DNA of 64,000 nt from Symploca sp. SIO2E9 (GTDB taxonomy: Bacteria; Cyanobacteriota; Cyanobacteriia; Cyanobacteriales; Coleofasciculaceae): positions 44,153-108,152 of the forward strand of contig JAAHGS010000002.1 of the NCBI GenBank assembly GCA_010692645.1, written 5' to 3'. Under the pieces are notes generated by a model. That model made no database searches and was not told where the DNA came from. It was given only the letters and a program-made list of their open reading frames with translations. Within the stretch, counting starts at the first letter, position 1. Every line of letters begins with the position of its first letter. This document shows positions 40,673 to 49,993 of the stretch, one piece after another. The translations under genes and the position numbers were made by a program.

Positions 40673-41749
40673 TTGAGCAATTCACTCAAGTTGCTGTTTA
40701 TCTCTAGCCCCGTTGGTAGATTGGGTTCCGGAGTAGGGGGCGGCGTCGAATTGACTCTGCGTAATATCGCTGTGGAAATGCTTAAGCGTGGTCATGCTGT
40801 CAAAATTGCCGCTGCCAAAGGCTCTACAGCTTGGGGATTGCCCCTGGTTGAGATTGCCGGAGTTCCACAAACTAGTCTGCAAACTCAACAACGAGATACA
40901 CAGGTAACGATCCCACTCTCTTCTGTCTTAGCAAATTTTTGGGACTACGCGCGGCAAGTTCAAACTGACTATGATCTAATAGTTAATTTCGCCTATGACT
41001 GGTTACCGTTTTACTTGACACCTTTTTTAAATTGCCCTGTTGCCCACTTTGTCAGCATGGGTTCCCTGACGGCGGCTATGGATCAGATTATTGAGAAGGT
41101 AGCAATTGACTTTCCCGGTACCATCGGTGTCTATACGAAAGCTCAGGCACAAACTTTTGCTTTTGCAGATAAGTGTCGCTGTTTAGGTAGTGGCATTGAT
41201 TTGTCCCTCTATGAGTTTTGCGATTCACCAGCACCTTGGCTAGGATGGGTTGGTCGATTATCCCCTGAAAAGGGTTTGGAAGATGCAGTAGCAGCATCTG
41301 AGTTGACAGGTATGCCGATAAAAATTATGGGTTTTCTGCAAGATGAAAGCTACTGGCATCAAATTCGGCGGGATTATCCGGATGCACCCGTGACATACGA
41401 AGGGTTTTTCTCAACCAAAGAGCTACAGCAGCGCCTGCGTCAGTGCCGGGGATTGTTGATGACACCCCGTTGGGTCGAAGCATTTGGTAATGTTGTGATT
41501 GAAGCTCTCGCCTGCGGAGTGCCAGTGATTTCCTATCGTCGCGGTGGTCCAGCCGAAGTTATTGAAGATGGGAAAACAGGCTTTTTGGTAGAACCAGATT
41601 CTGTCGAAGGTTTAGTAGAAGCAGTGGGAAAGCTAGATCAGATTAATCGTTATACTTGCCGTCAGAAAGCAGAAGCTGAGTATTCGACAGTGGCAATGGG
41701 TGATCGTGTGGAACAATGGTTTCGAGATATTTTTAAGCAACATACCTGA
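40673..41749 (+). CDS. Glycosyltransferase, group 1 (GT4-like)
   Basis: 358 residues. Translation starts at TTG 40673, with AAGGA (40660-40664) at proper spacing and no suitable ATG. Marks: GSGVGGGVELTLRNIAVEMLKRGHAV (nucleotide-sugar loop), LGWVGRLSPEKGLEDAV, and the donor-site EAFGNVVIEALACGVPVISYRRGGPAEVIEDGKTGFLVEPD (E-x7-E). A retaining GT-B enzyme; the acceptor is unknown. It stands alone. Confidence 0.9.
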   Translation: MSNSLKLLFISSPVGRLGSGVGGGVELTLRNIAVEMLKRGHAVKIAAAKGSTAWGLPLVEIAGVPQTSLQTQQRDTQVTIPLSSVLANFWDYARQVQTDYDLIVNFAYDWLPFYLTPFLNCPVAHFVSMGSLTAAMDQIIEKVAIDFPGTIGVYTKAQAQTFAFADKCRCLGSGIDLSLYEFCDSPAPWLGWVGRLSPEKGLEDAVAASELTGMPIKIMGFLQDESYWHQIRRDYPDAPVTYEGFFSTKELQQRLRQCRGLLMTPRWVEAFGNVVIEALACGVPVISYRRGGPAEVIEDGKTGFLVEPDSVEGLVEAVGKLDQINRYTCRQKAEAEYSTVAMGDRVEQWFRDIFKQHT

Positions 41750-41800
41750 AGAATCTTTTTCTATAACTCAAGATTTACTTCGACCGTATCATCGGGCGAA

Positions 41801-41844
41801 CCTTGACTTAAGTCTAACGAGGGAGGTTAAGACCTCGTTCAAGG
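41801..41844 (+). promoter_or_regulatory. Two-tier hairpin between the glycosyltransferase and ferredoxin-like genes
   Basis: AACGAGG (41816-41822) pairs with CCTCGTT (41833-41839), and directly outside CCTTG (41801-41805) pairs with CAAGG (41840-41844), leaving a one-sided 10-nt bulge. It sits 52 bp after the glycosyltransferase stop and 107 bp before the next ATG. It can be a terminator or a leader element. Confidence 0.4.
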
Positions 41845-41950
41845 AGATAACTTGATAAGGGTAAGGGTTCTGAAGTTATTTCCAAGAACACCTAAAACTT
41901 AATATCAGTGAATTTAAGGTTTTAGCTTACCTGAAGGATAGAAGAGGTCC

Positions 41951-42208
41951 ATGAAAACAACTTATCAAGCTAGATTAGTCAACTCCTATCAAGGACTAGA
42001 GGCAAACATTGAAGCCCCAGAAGATAAATTTATTCTCGATGTCAGTGAAGAAGAAGGGTTGGAATTGCCCTTTTACCGCAGCCTAGATCTCCATATTAAC
42101 AGACATCAAATTGATTCGTTAGTATTCGACTACCAGAAGTCAGTAGACAATAGTGAGAGCCAAATAAAATCTCCTAACCAACTGATAAAGTCACCGAAAT
42201 ATAACTGA
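41951..42208 (+). CDS. Small ferredoxin-like protein without cluster cysteines
   Basis: 85 residues. The N-terminal 40 residues align by eye with plant-type [2Fe-2S] ferredoxins: TYQARLVN, GLEANIEAPEDKFILDVSEEEGLELPF corresponds to the beta-grasp start ending in D-x-A-E-E-x-G-x-x-L-P-Y-S. At the point where ferredoxins have the C-x4-C-x2-C cluster loop, this protein reads YRSLDLHINRHQID and it contains no cysteine at all. Frames on either side do not restore a cluster loop. The ferredoxin C-terminal half is absent and replaced by a polar tail. It may be a degenerate ferredoxin or a repurposed beta-grasp protein. Confidence 0.6.
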   Translation: MKTTYQARLVNSYQGLEANIEAPEDKFILDVSEEEGLELPFYRSLDLHINRHQIDSLVFDYQKSVDNSESQIKSPNQLIKSPKYN

Positions 42209-42512
42209 ACTGATTAAACTCCAGCAAAGTGTACTCCGTCCATAGGGTAATTGTCCCGATCTAATTTCTGTAGATGTGGTTTACTGCCTTCTTCAATCAG
42301 TCTATCCAAACTCTATAGCAGTTTCCACCCTTGATGAGGTATATAAATCTTGCTTTGAAGGCAGAAGTCTCCAAGTTGGGAGAGTTAGATGCATCTAGCT
42401 CAAAATTAGAAGCTCTATGGTTTTAAGGATGAAGGCTCTAGTGCCAAACGTAACCTACTTTGATTAGGATAAAACTGGGTTATTACAAGCCTGAGCGCAG
42501 GATAGCATTTCT
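42209..42512. other. Intergenic region
   Basis: 304 bp between two plus-strand genes; no gene, repeat or clear promoter is seen. Confidence 0.4.
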
Positions 42513-43001
42513 ATGAATGACTCATCATCAATCAACTCCTTACTAGAAGACCTGAAAAACCCTGACGAGAATATTCGCCAGCAAGCAACTTCAGAATTAT
42601 GGCGCATCTGGTTTCATCAAAAGGGAGCATATGGGCTAGAGCTAATTGAACGCAGCCAGTTTTTGCAGCAAGTGGGGGCGACGACACAAGCCGAAGAGTT
42701 GCTTACAGAACTTATTGAAGATCAGCCTAATTTTGCAGAAGCTTGGAATCGACGCGCTGTCCTTTACTACACTCTTGAAGAGTATGAAAAAGCCAAAGAT
42801 GATTGTCTAGAAGTAATTAAGCTCAATCGGTTTCATTTTGGCGCACTCCATGGTTTAGGTTTGTGCTACGCGGCGCTGGGGAATTACCGCGCTGCGATTC
42901 AAGCGTTTCGCAAAGCTCTCGAAATTCAGCCCTATTCCCTAGTTAATCAAAAGTTTATTCTTGAATGCACCCTGCGGTTGAGTTCAATTGCTAATGACTA
43001 A
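42513..43001 (+). CDS. Small TPR-repeat protein
   Basis: 162 residues, no signal peptide. An N-terminal helical part (NSLLEDLKNPDENIRQQATSELWRIW) recalls a HEAT-like helix pair, then TPR units AEAWNRRAVLYYTLEEYEKAKDDCLEVIKLN and GALHGLGLCYAALGNYRAAIQAFRKALEIQP. A scaffold with unknown partner. It lies ahead of the S66 peptidase gene in the same direction but with a 276-bp gap. Confidence 0.85.
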   Translation: MNDSSSINSLLEDLKNPDENIRQQATSELWRIWFHQKGAYGLELIERSQFLQQVGATTQAEELLTELIEDQPNFAEAWNRRAVLYYTLEEYEKAKDDCLEVIKLNRFHFGALHGLGLCYAALGNYRAAIQAFRKALEIQPYSLVNQKFILECTLRLSSIAND

Positions 43002-43277
43002 TTGTTGGGAAAATTATTTAAATGTGGGGGTAAAGGGGAGTGAATGAAATTTGGCGTGGGATTTCTAGCTAAGAATCCCAAAAATTACCATTAAGTAAGG
43101 CTTTTAGATTTTTTGAGAGCTTTCCCCCCCCACACCTTTTTTCTGATGGTAAGATAAAGCTCCATTGTTGTAAACTGGAATAGTAGGTTTAACAACCAAA
43201 AGCTAATGCTATCTGCGCACTGAATCTTGACAAATACCAAATATGGTGTTCTGTGTGCTTGTGTAAATATCTCACCA

Positions 43278-44297
43278 ATGACCAATGATTTCCATTGTCA
43301 GCTACCACTACCACTCAAACCAGGAGATTTACTGCGAGTAGTTACTCCCAGTGGTCCTCTGCGAGAGTTAGAACCATTTCAAAAGGGGGTGGAGATTTGG
43401 CGATCGCGCGGCTATAAAGTACAATTGCCAATTAACTGGGATGCCAAGGATGGTTACCTGGCAGGCACAGACAGCCAGCGACGCCAGCAGTTAGCTCAAG
43501 CTTGGCAAGACCCTGAGTGTCGTGGTATTCTTTGCGCTCGAGGAGGTTATGGCAGTGCCCGACTCTTGGAAGATTGGAGCTGGTTTCCTCAAGCACAAGG
43601 GCACCAGAGTACTGTGACACTAGAGCAAGGTGGCTTTGGGAGTAGGGGAAAAAGTATTGGCTTCAATGGTAGTAAACCTGTGTATCCTGCCTCTTCTATA
43701 AAGTGGCTTATTGGCTTTTCTGACATTACTGGTTTACTCTGGAGTCTTTGCAAGTTAGGAATCTCTAGTGTTCATGGACCAGTACTGACAACGGTGGCAA
43801 CTGAGCCTGAATGGTCGATAAAGCGCTTGTTTGACTGTGTTGAGGGTCATTCCCTTAAGCCGCTAATTGGTAAGGGTTGGGGTAAAGGTAAAGCTAGTGG
43901 CATGTTATTGCCAGCAAATCTAAGTGTTGCTACTCATTTGCTTGGTACACCAGTGCAACCTCGACTCAAGAAAGTTATCCTTGCCTTTGAAGATGTCTCA
44001 GAGGCTCCCTACCGTCTTGATCGTATGTTAACTCAGTGGCGCATGAGTGGAGCTTTTCAAGGTGTCCAAGGTATCGCCTTGGGACGTTTTAGTAGCTGCA
44101 ATCCACCTCAAAATGTATCAAGCTGGAGTGCTGCCGAGGTATTTCTTGACCGTCTTGGAGATCTTAACATCCCAATTATTTCTGAACTTCCTTTCGGTCA
44201 TGAGGGGGTTAATGCGGCTCTCCCTGTGGGACAGATGGTTGAGTTAGATAGCAATAGGGGAATCCTGAGTTGGATGCCAGAGGATAAGTCAAGTTAA
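43278..44297 (+). CDS. S66 family LD-carboxypeptidase
   Basis: 339 residues from ATG 43278; a TTG at 43227 is in frame but the sequence between is not family-like. Marks: LKPGDLLRVVTPSGPLRELEPF, the nucleophile Ser in CARGGYGSARLLEDW, LIGFSDITGLLWSL, and the Glu and His of the triad in AFEDVSEAPYRLDRML and ELPFGHEGVNAALPVG. Between the nucleophile block and LIGFSD is an extra stretch of about 35 residues (nt 43590-43705), rich in Gly/Ser, not usual in the family. It cuts the D-Ala from muropeptide tetrapeptides in cell-wall recycling. Cytoplasmic. Confidence 0.9.
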   Translation: MTNDFHCQLPLPLKPGDLLRVVTPSGPLRELEPFQKGVEIWRSRGYKVQLPINWDAKDGYLAGTDSQRRQQLAQAWQDPECRGILCARGGYGSARLLEDWSWFPQAQGHQSTVTLEQGGFGSRGKSIGFNGSKPVYPASSIKWLIGFSDITGLLWSLCKLGISSVHGPVLTTVATEPEWSIKRLFDCVEGHSLKPLIGKGWGKGKASGMLLPANLSVATHLLGTPVQPRLKKVILAFEDVSEAPYRLDRMLTQWRMSGAFQGVQGIALGRFSSCNPPQNVSSWSAAEVFLDRLGDLNIPIISELPFGHEGVNAALPVGQMVELDSNRGILSWMPEDKSS

Positions 44298-44671
44298 AGT
44301 AATTAAAATTGATAAATTGAGTAATAAAAATTGACAAATTAACTAGAGTTTGTGACTACTGTGGAAGAGAATAGAAATCAACGGTGAATTATGGATGATT
44401 TGTAACTTTTTACAAAGTTGATTGACTCTGATTCAGATCAATGCTCTAACTCAAGATTAGATTTTATCGCTAGAAAAATCACTAATGAGCAATTGGTAAT
44501 TGCCAATGCTATACAATCATAATTAGCTTACCGAAGTTGAGATGGTGCTGAGCAGTTGTTTGCTGGGGTGAGCGCTTACTTCAAATTTCTTTAAAAAAAA
44601 GTTAAGGAAGCGCAATCCTAAGATGGTAAGCTAACGATTGCACTGAAAAGTTTATATAGGGTGGGTTTAAT
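44298..44671. other. Upstream region of hemE
   Basis: 374 bp, AT-rich, with no gene. It should hold the hemE promoter; no certain box pair is chosen. A weak GGGTGG lies shortly before the ATG. Confidence 0.4.
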
Positions 44672-45757
44672 ATGATGACTGGGTTCCCCCAGACTCCTTA
44701 CCTGTTAAGAGCAGCTCGTGGCGAAGTGTTAGACCGTCCGCCAGTGTGGATGATGCGGCAGGCTGGTCGTTATATGAAGGCTTATCGGGATCTCCGAGAT
44801 AAATATCCTTCATTTCGCGAACGCTCTGAAAACGCAGATCTTGCCATTGAAATTTCCCTGCAACCTTGGAGGGCATTTCAACCTGATGGGGTAATTTTGT
44901 TTTCAGATATTCTGACGCCTCTACCAGCGATAGGTATTCCCTTCGACATTGTCGAAAGCAAAGGTCCAATTATTGACCCACCAATTCGTACTGCTGAACA
45001 AATCAATCAACTGTGTCCTTTGGACGTAGAGAAATTACCCTTTATTAGAAAGGCTTTAAAAGCTCTGCGTGACGAAGTAGGTGATAAAGCAGCGGTGCTG
45101 GGCTTTGTTGGTGCTCCCTGGACACTGGCAGCTTATGCAGTTGAGGGCAAAGGCTCCAAATCTTACTCAATTATCAAAGGCATGGCGTTCTCTAGACCTG
45201 CTATGCTGCATAAATTGCTCGGTAAAATTGCTGATGCGATCGCTGTTTATGTGCGCTACCAAATTGAGAGCGGAGCTCAAGTAATACAGCTTTTTGATTC
45301 CTGGGCAGGTCACCTGAGTCCTCAAGACTATGATACCTTTGCTCTACCTTATCAGCAGCGAGTGGTAAGGCAAGTTAAGAAAACTCATCCTGATACCCCC
45401 CTCATTCTTTATATAAGCGGCAGCGCTGGTGTACTTGAGAGGATGGGGCAATCAGGAGTAGATATTATCAGCGTTGACTGGACAGTTGATATGGCAGAGG
45501 CGCGCAGGCGATTGGGTTCAAACATGAAAGTGCAGGGAAACATGGACCCGGCAGCGCTATTTGGCTCCCAGGAGTTTATCCGTAATCGGATTCTCGATAA
45601 CATTCGCCAAGCTGGCAACGGAGGTCATATTTTCAATCTTGGTCACGGTGTCTTGCCTGGAACCCCTGAAGATAACGTCAGATTTTTCTTTGAGACTGCT
45701 AAACAAGCCGATCAATTGTTAAAACACAGCGAGCAATTGTTAGCTGTTCCTGCCTAA
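44672..45757 (+). CDS. hemE: Uroporphyrinogen decarboxylase
   Basis: 361 residues, usual length; ATG 44672 or the adjacent ATG 44675 may start. Marks: [27 protein letters not shown] (active-site Arg residues), [17 protein letters not shown] (conserved Asp), [30 protein letters not shown], and [15 protein letters not shown] (conserved His). It decarboxylates uroporphyrinogen III to coproporphyrinogen III in heme and chlorophyll synthesis. Confidence 0.97.
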   Translation: MMTGFPQTPYLLRAARGEVLDRPPVWMMRQAGRYMKAYRDLRDKYPSFRERSENADLAIEISLQPWRAFQPDGVILFSDILTPLPAIGIPFDIVESKGPIIDPPIRTAEQINQLCPLDVEKLPFIRKALKALRDEVGDKAAVLGFVGAPWTLAAYAVEGKGSKSYSIIKGMAFSRPAMLHKLLGKIADAIAVYVRYQIESGAQVIQLFDSWAGHLSPQDYDTFALPYQQRVVRQVKKTHPDTPLILYISGSAGVLERMGQSGVDIISVDWTVDMAEARRRLGSNMKVQGNMDPAALFGSQEFIRNRILDNIRQAGNGGHIFNLGHGVLPGTPEDNVRFFFETAKQADQLLKHSEQLLAVPA

Positions 45758-45849
45758 ATCATCAGGGAGTTGGGAATGGTAAAAATATTCTGGCAGGGCG
45801 ACTATAAGGTGCAAAACCAAAAAATCTCCAATCTAAAATCCCCAATACC

Positions 45850-46854
45850 ATGACTCCCAAACGGATTCTAATTACAGGTGCCAGTGGTTGCATTGGTCAG
45901 TATCTTACAGAAGCTTTAGCTCAGGAAACTGAACATGAGCTTTACTTGTTAGTTAGGAATCCCAAAAAACTAGGGTTTGTAACCCAAGATCGTCCTAGCA
46001 CTAGGATTTTGCAAGCTGATTTGCGCGAGATTGAGTGCTGGGGCGGTCTAATCAAAACTATAAATGTGGTAATTTTGGTGGCAACTGCTTGGGGAGGCAG
46101 AACCGAAACTTTTGAGATTAATGTCACCAAAACGCTCCGATTGATAGAATTGCTCGACCCTAATGTTTGTGAGCAGGTAATTTATTTTTCCACTGCTAGT
46201 ATTCTCAATCGTAATAATCAACTACTTCAAGAAGCTGGTCAACTGGGAACAGATTATATTCGTTCCAAATACGAATGTCTACAACAATTATCAAAATTAG
46301 CGATCGCTCCTAAGCTTACCACCCTATTTCCCACCCTAGTACTGGGGGGAGATGAGAATAAACCCTATTCCCATTTATCATCTGGCATTGCAGATGTAGT
46401 GAAATGGGTTAATCTCATCCGCTGGTTTAAAGCTGATGGTAGCTTCCACTTCATCCACGCCAGAGATATTGCTCAGATTGTATTGTATTTAGTTAATCAT
46501 CCTCATACTCAAGATTTGAGTTTAGAGAGTTCTTCTAAGCTTGACAAGAGATTAGTTTTAGGAAATGAACCAGTGAGCGTCAACCAAGTTGTAGAAGAAG
46601 TTTGCGCTTATCTGGGTAAAAAAGTTTATTTTCGTCTGCCCTTATACATCTGGCTTGCCAATCTCTTCATTGTTCTATTCCGGATTCAAATGTCTGCTTG
46701 GGACCGCTTCAGCCTTAATTATCGACATTTTACTTATCAAAACACCATAAATTCAAGGACTTTTGGTTTAGACAGTAATTGTACTACCATCACTGATGTT
46801 CTAGAAATCAGCGGCATTCAGAGAAAACTGAAACTCGAAAAGTATACTAAGTAG
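45850..46854 (+). CDS. NAD-dependent epimerase/dehydratase (extended SDR)
   Basis: 334 residues. Rossmann motif ILITGASGCIGQYLTEAL (G-x2-G-x2-G), catalytic Y-x3-K as DYIRSKYECLQ, and FHFIHARDIAQIVLYLV, typical of nucleotide-sugar or related extended SDRs. The C-terminal part is helical. A hydrophobic stretch (LYIWLANLFIVLFRI) suggests membrane contact, as in some cyanobacterial relatives. The substrate is not known. It follows hemE by 92 bp in the same direction. Confidence 0.88.
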   Translation: MTPKRILITGASGCIGQYLTEALAQETEHELYLLVRNPKKLGFVTQDRPSTRILQADLREIECWGGLIKTINVVILVATAWGGRTETFEINVTKTLRLIELLDPNVCEQVIYFSTASILNRNNQLLQEAGQLGTDYIRSKYECLQQLSKLAIAPKLTTLFPTLVLGGDENKPYSHLSSGIADVVKWVNLIRWFKADGSFHFIHARDIAQIVLYLVNHPHTQDLSLESSSKLDKRLVLGNEPVSVNQVVEEVCAYLGKKVYFRLPLYIWLANLFIVLFRIQMSAWDRFSLNYRHFTYQNTINSRTFGLDSNCTTITDVLEISGIQRKLKLEKYTK

Positions 46855-47162
46855 GGCTTGCTGAATTAATCTAGAATGCATACCAAACAATGGTTTTGAG
46901 CCTTTTTTTCTAAACAAGTGCAAGGTAATAGCTAACCCGGATTTAGTATAATTCTCTGTTTTGTGCTTCGGTTTTAGCAGCATTTATAGCAAGGGACATG
47001 TCAGTTAGGACATCCTTTTTTGATTCAAAGGCAACGAGGAAGTGTCCTCATAGCTGTGGCGACTGCTATAAAACATATCGTCAAAGGATTAGTAGTTGAG
47101 TTATATTGAAGCTCTACACATTAATTTTAACTTTGACGTCTCAATCTAATTGAGCAGTAACG
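46855..47162. other. Intergenic region starting with an IS-like short repeat
   Basis: 308 bp with no gene. TAGGGCTTGCTG at 46852-46863 overlaps the epimerase stop codon; the same 12-mer recurs at 48079-48090, right after the sulfotransferase stop. The rest is AT-rich without clear sites. Confidence 0.4.
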
Positions 47163-48077
47163 ATGAAACAACCATCTTTTTTTATTGTTGGAGCACCCAA
47201 AAGCGGCACTACTTCTCTTTGCAAGTACCTGAATCGGCACCCAGATATTTTCGTTCCTCGCCATAAAGAACTGAACTATTTTGACACAGACTTGCCAACT
47301 ACCTCAAAAATTAAAGATTTGGCTCAATATCTAAGTTTTTTTGATGAAGGTCAAGGTAAGACTTGTGGGGAGGGTTCTCCTAGCTATTTAAGAAGTAAGA
47401 TAGCATTCCAAGCCATAAAAGATTTTAATCCTGAGGCAAAAATCATCATCATGCTTAGAGAGCCAGTATCTCTGTTGTATTCTTTTCACAGTCAACTTTT
47501 ATTTAACGGAGATAGCGAAGAAATTCAAGACTTCAAATTGGCTTTAGAAGCTGAAAGTGACCGCAGAAAAGGAAAAAGAATTCCTAAGAAATGCACTCAC
47601 CCCGCAAAACTTTTTTATCGTGATGTAATAAAGTTTGCTGAACAAGTGGAAAACTACTTTAATTCTTTTGGCAGAGAACAAGTACATATTATTATCTTTG
47701 ACGATTTCCAGAGCGATACAGATAAAGCCTATCGAGATACTCTTGAGTTCCTTGGTGTTGATCCTGAATTTCAGACTGAATACAATAAAAAAAATGTTAA
47801 CAAAAAAGTCCGCAATGTTGGCTTGCAGAACTTAGTAAAACATCCACCAGCCAAAATCCTGGAGATGGGCAAATTTTTGGTGCCGCTGCCTCGTTCTCAG
47901 CGTCGTGCTATTTTAGAAGCTTTTAAGAATAAACTTAAAAGCTTTAACACTAAAAAAACTGAGCGTTCTCCACTAGACCCAGAGCTGCGCAGGAACTTGC
48001 AAACAGAATTTGCGCCAGAAATAGAGCGCTTAAGCAATTTAATTGGACGAGATTTAACTTCCTGGAGTCATAATTAA
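47163..48077 (+). CDS. PAPS-dependent sulfotransferase
   Basis: 304 residues. The 5'-phosphosulfate loop is FFIVGAPKSGTTSLCKYLNRHPDIFV, and the 3'-phosphate region is IIIMLREPVSLLYSFHSQLL, with a conserved Arg and Ser. ELNYFDTDL and FDDFQSD match the family. It is soluble, cytoplasmic, and likely sulfates a glycan or lipid; the acceptor is unknown. Codon use is AT-richer and Lys-richer than the neighbours, and the same 12-bp motif bounds the region on both sides, so horizontal gain is possible. Confidence 0.9.
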   Translation: MKQPSFFIVGAPKSGTTSLCKYLNRHPDIFVPRHKELNYFDTDLPTTSKIKDLAQYLSFFDEGQGKTCGEGSPSYLRSKIAFQAIKDFNPEAKIIIMLREPVSLLYSFHSQLLFNGDSEEIQDFKLALEAESDRRKGKRIPKKCTHPAKLFYRDVIKFAEQVENYFNSFGREQVHIIIFDDFQSDTDKAYRDTLEFLGVDPEFQTEYNKKNVNKKVRNVGLQNLVKHPPAKILEMGKFLVPLPRSQRRAILEAFKNKLKSFNTKKTERSPLDPELRRNLQTEFAPEIERLSNLIGRDLTSWSHN

Positions 48078-48380
48078 CTAGGGCTTGCTGCACAAGCCGG
48101 AAATCCTTAGCCATCAATACTTTGAGATGTATTGACAGTTGCTCAGATACCAGAAAATCTGGTAAAATCAGAGAAAATCCTTGTACCCCGAGCAGGGAAA
48201 ATGTACCGAAAAGCTTCCTCAAGCCCCACCCCACCAGAAAACTTTGAACTGCCCTTTCAAGGAAAGTTTTCATAAGATAACCGATTGGTAATCATGCCGA
48301 ATCTAAATTGTTTCTGCATCTACCCACTTCAGACACAGAAAATCTAACGATACTAACACCGCTGTTTGCGAGAGTAATTT
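48078..48380. mobile_element. Possible MITE/IS remnant after the sulfotransferase
   Basis: The segment starts with TAGGGCTTGCTG (48079-48090), whose GGCTTG pairs with CAAGCC eight bases later (48082-48099). The minus strand is open for 107 codons (48273-47950), but it runs through the sulfotransferase and its sequence resembles no protein; I treat it as not coding. The pattern suits a short non-autonomous element, but no terminal inverted repeat or target duplication was found. Confidence 0.25.
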
Positions 48381-49745
48381 TTACTCAGATTTGCCTTCAG
48401 ACTTAAGTCGCCAACCGGGTTTAAGTGTCTGGCGTGAACGAGCAATCACTAAGCAATCATCTGGGACATCTTCTGTAACTATAGAACCGGCAGCAACATT
48501 AACATCTTCTCCTAGCTTTAGCGGTGCAACTAAAACGCTATTAGAACCAGTTTTTGTGCGATCGCCAATCTGGGTATGATGTTTATTAACACCGTCATAA
48601 TTAGCGGTAATTGTACCCGCACCAATATTTACTTGATTGCCTAAAGTCGCATCTCCTATATAGGAGAGATGGGCAATATTAGTGCGATCGCCAATTTTAG
48701 CTTTTTTTAGTTCCACAAAATTACCAACACGGCAAGCTTCTCCTAGCACTGTTTGTCCCCTGAGATGAGCATAGGGTCCAACCCTAGTACCATCTTTAAC
48801 TACAGAGTCACTAACCACTGAATACAAAACAGTTACATTTTCGCCCAGCTGGCTATTTTCCACTAAGCTTCCAGGACCGAGACGACAGCCGGAACCAATG
48901 AGTGTTTTACCTCTCAAATGAGTTTGTGGTTCTATGATTACATCTGGTTGCAGTTGTACTGTATCCTCAATTGTGATACTACCTGGATTAATTAAAGTCA
49001 CCCCTGCTTTCATCCAGCCATCCTTTACCCGCTCTTGCAAAATATCATAAGCTTTTGCCAGCTGCTTACGGTCATTAATGCCGAGAATTTCCTGATAATC
49101 CTCAACATCTACTGCCATTACTGGATCTAGATATTTAACAGTGTCTGTCAGGTAATATTCTTTCTGATCATTATCATTCTGCAATTTAGGTAGCATTTCT
49201 GCTAGTTTTGACCAATTGAAGCAATAAACACCGGCATTGATACGACGATTTTGCTTTTGAGCTGGAGTGCAATCCCTGTCTTCAATAATCTGTGTTAGCA
49301 AATTATTGACATCACAAAAAACCCGGCCATAGCCTTGAGGATTAGGTAGATGAGCTGTGAGCAGGGTCGCTGCATTCTGATGAGTTTGATGAGTCTCCAA
49401 CAGCTTTTTGATGGTATCTGGTCGCAACAGTGGTACATCACCATTCAATACCAGCAAGTCCCCTGTAAATCCTTCCAGTTTAGGTAGGAGTTGTTGGACT
49501 GCATGACCTGTTCCTAATTGCTCAGTCTGTTCAACAAATTCCAAACCAGGATAGGCTTGGAGAGATGTTTTTACTCGTTGAGCTTCATAACCGACAATTA
49601 CAAGACGCCGCAAGGGTTCAACTAAAAGACAACTGTTAAGAACTCGTTCTACGAGCGAAAGCGCGCCTAATTGGTGACATACCTTGGGTAAGTCAGATTT
49701 CATTCGCGTCCCACGTCCCGCCGCTAGAATCGCTATTGCAACCAT
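48381..49745 (-). CDS. glmU: Bifunctional GlmU (uridyltransferase/acetyltransferase)
   Basis: 454 residues from ATG 49745; the frame is open 17 codons upstream but [21 protein letters not shown] is the true N terminus. The uridyltransferase half has [29 protein letters not shown]; the acetyltransferase half is a left-handed beta-helix of hexapeptides ([42 protein letters not shown] with catalytic His nearby). It makes UDP-GlcNAc for peptidoglycan and LPS. Confidence 0.96.
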   Translation of the reverse strand: MVAIAILAAGRGTRMKSDLPKVCHQLGALSLVERVLNSCLLVEPLRRLVIVGYEAQRVKTSLQAYPGLEFVEQTEQLGTGHAVQQLLPKLEGFTGDLLVLNGDVPLLRPDTIKKLLETHQTHQNAATLLTAHLPNPQGYGRVFCDVNNLLTQIIEDRDCTPAQKQNRRINAGVYCFNWSKLAEMLPKLQNDNDQKEYYLTDTVKYLDPVMAVDVEDYQEILGINDRKQLAKAYDILQERVKDGWMKAGVTLINPGSITIEDTVQLQPDVIIEPQTHLRGKTLIGSGCRLGPGSLVENSQLGENVTVLYSVVSDSVVKDGTRVGPYAHLRGQTVLGEACRVGNFVELKKAKIGDRTNIAHLSYIGDATLGNQVNIGAGTITANYDGVNKHHTQIGDRTKTGSNSVLVAPLKLGEDVNVAAGSIVTEDVPDDCLVIARSRQTLKPGWRLKSEGKSE

Positions 49746-49993
49746 GATTTTGCTTTCAGTTTCGCTCACTGATGATACCACTTGCTCTACTCCCACAACA
49801 AATCGGGAGCCGCTAGCAAAGCGTTAGCAATCTCGCCCTTCTCAATCTTTTCTGTTGATTTGTTAAGTTGAACGGATTGAAACTCAACCTACTATTTTTT
49901 TTTCAACTACTCCAAAAATAGAGCAAGTAGTAAGCAATAAGTACAGAAAAAAACGACATTTAAAACTTATTACTTACATGAGAACTAAGTTGA

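Noticed and set aside
47950..48273. 107-codon minus-strand frame partly over the sulfotransferase
   Set aside because: Half lies antisense in the sulfotransferase; the rest is probable element remnant without a start site or domain.
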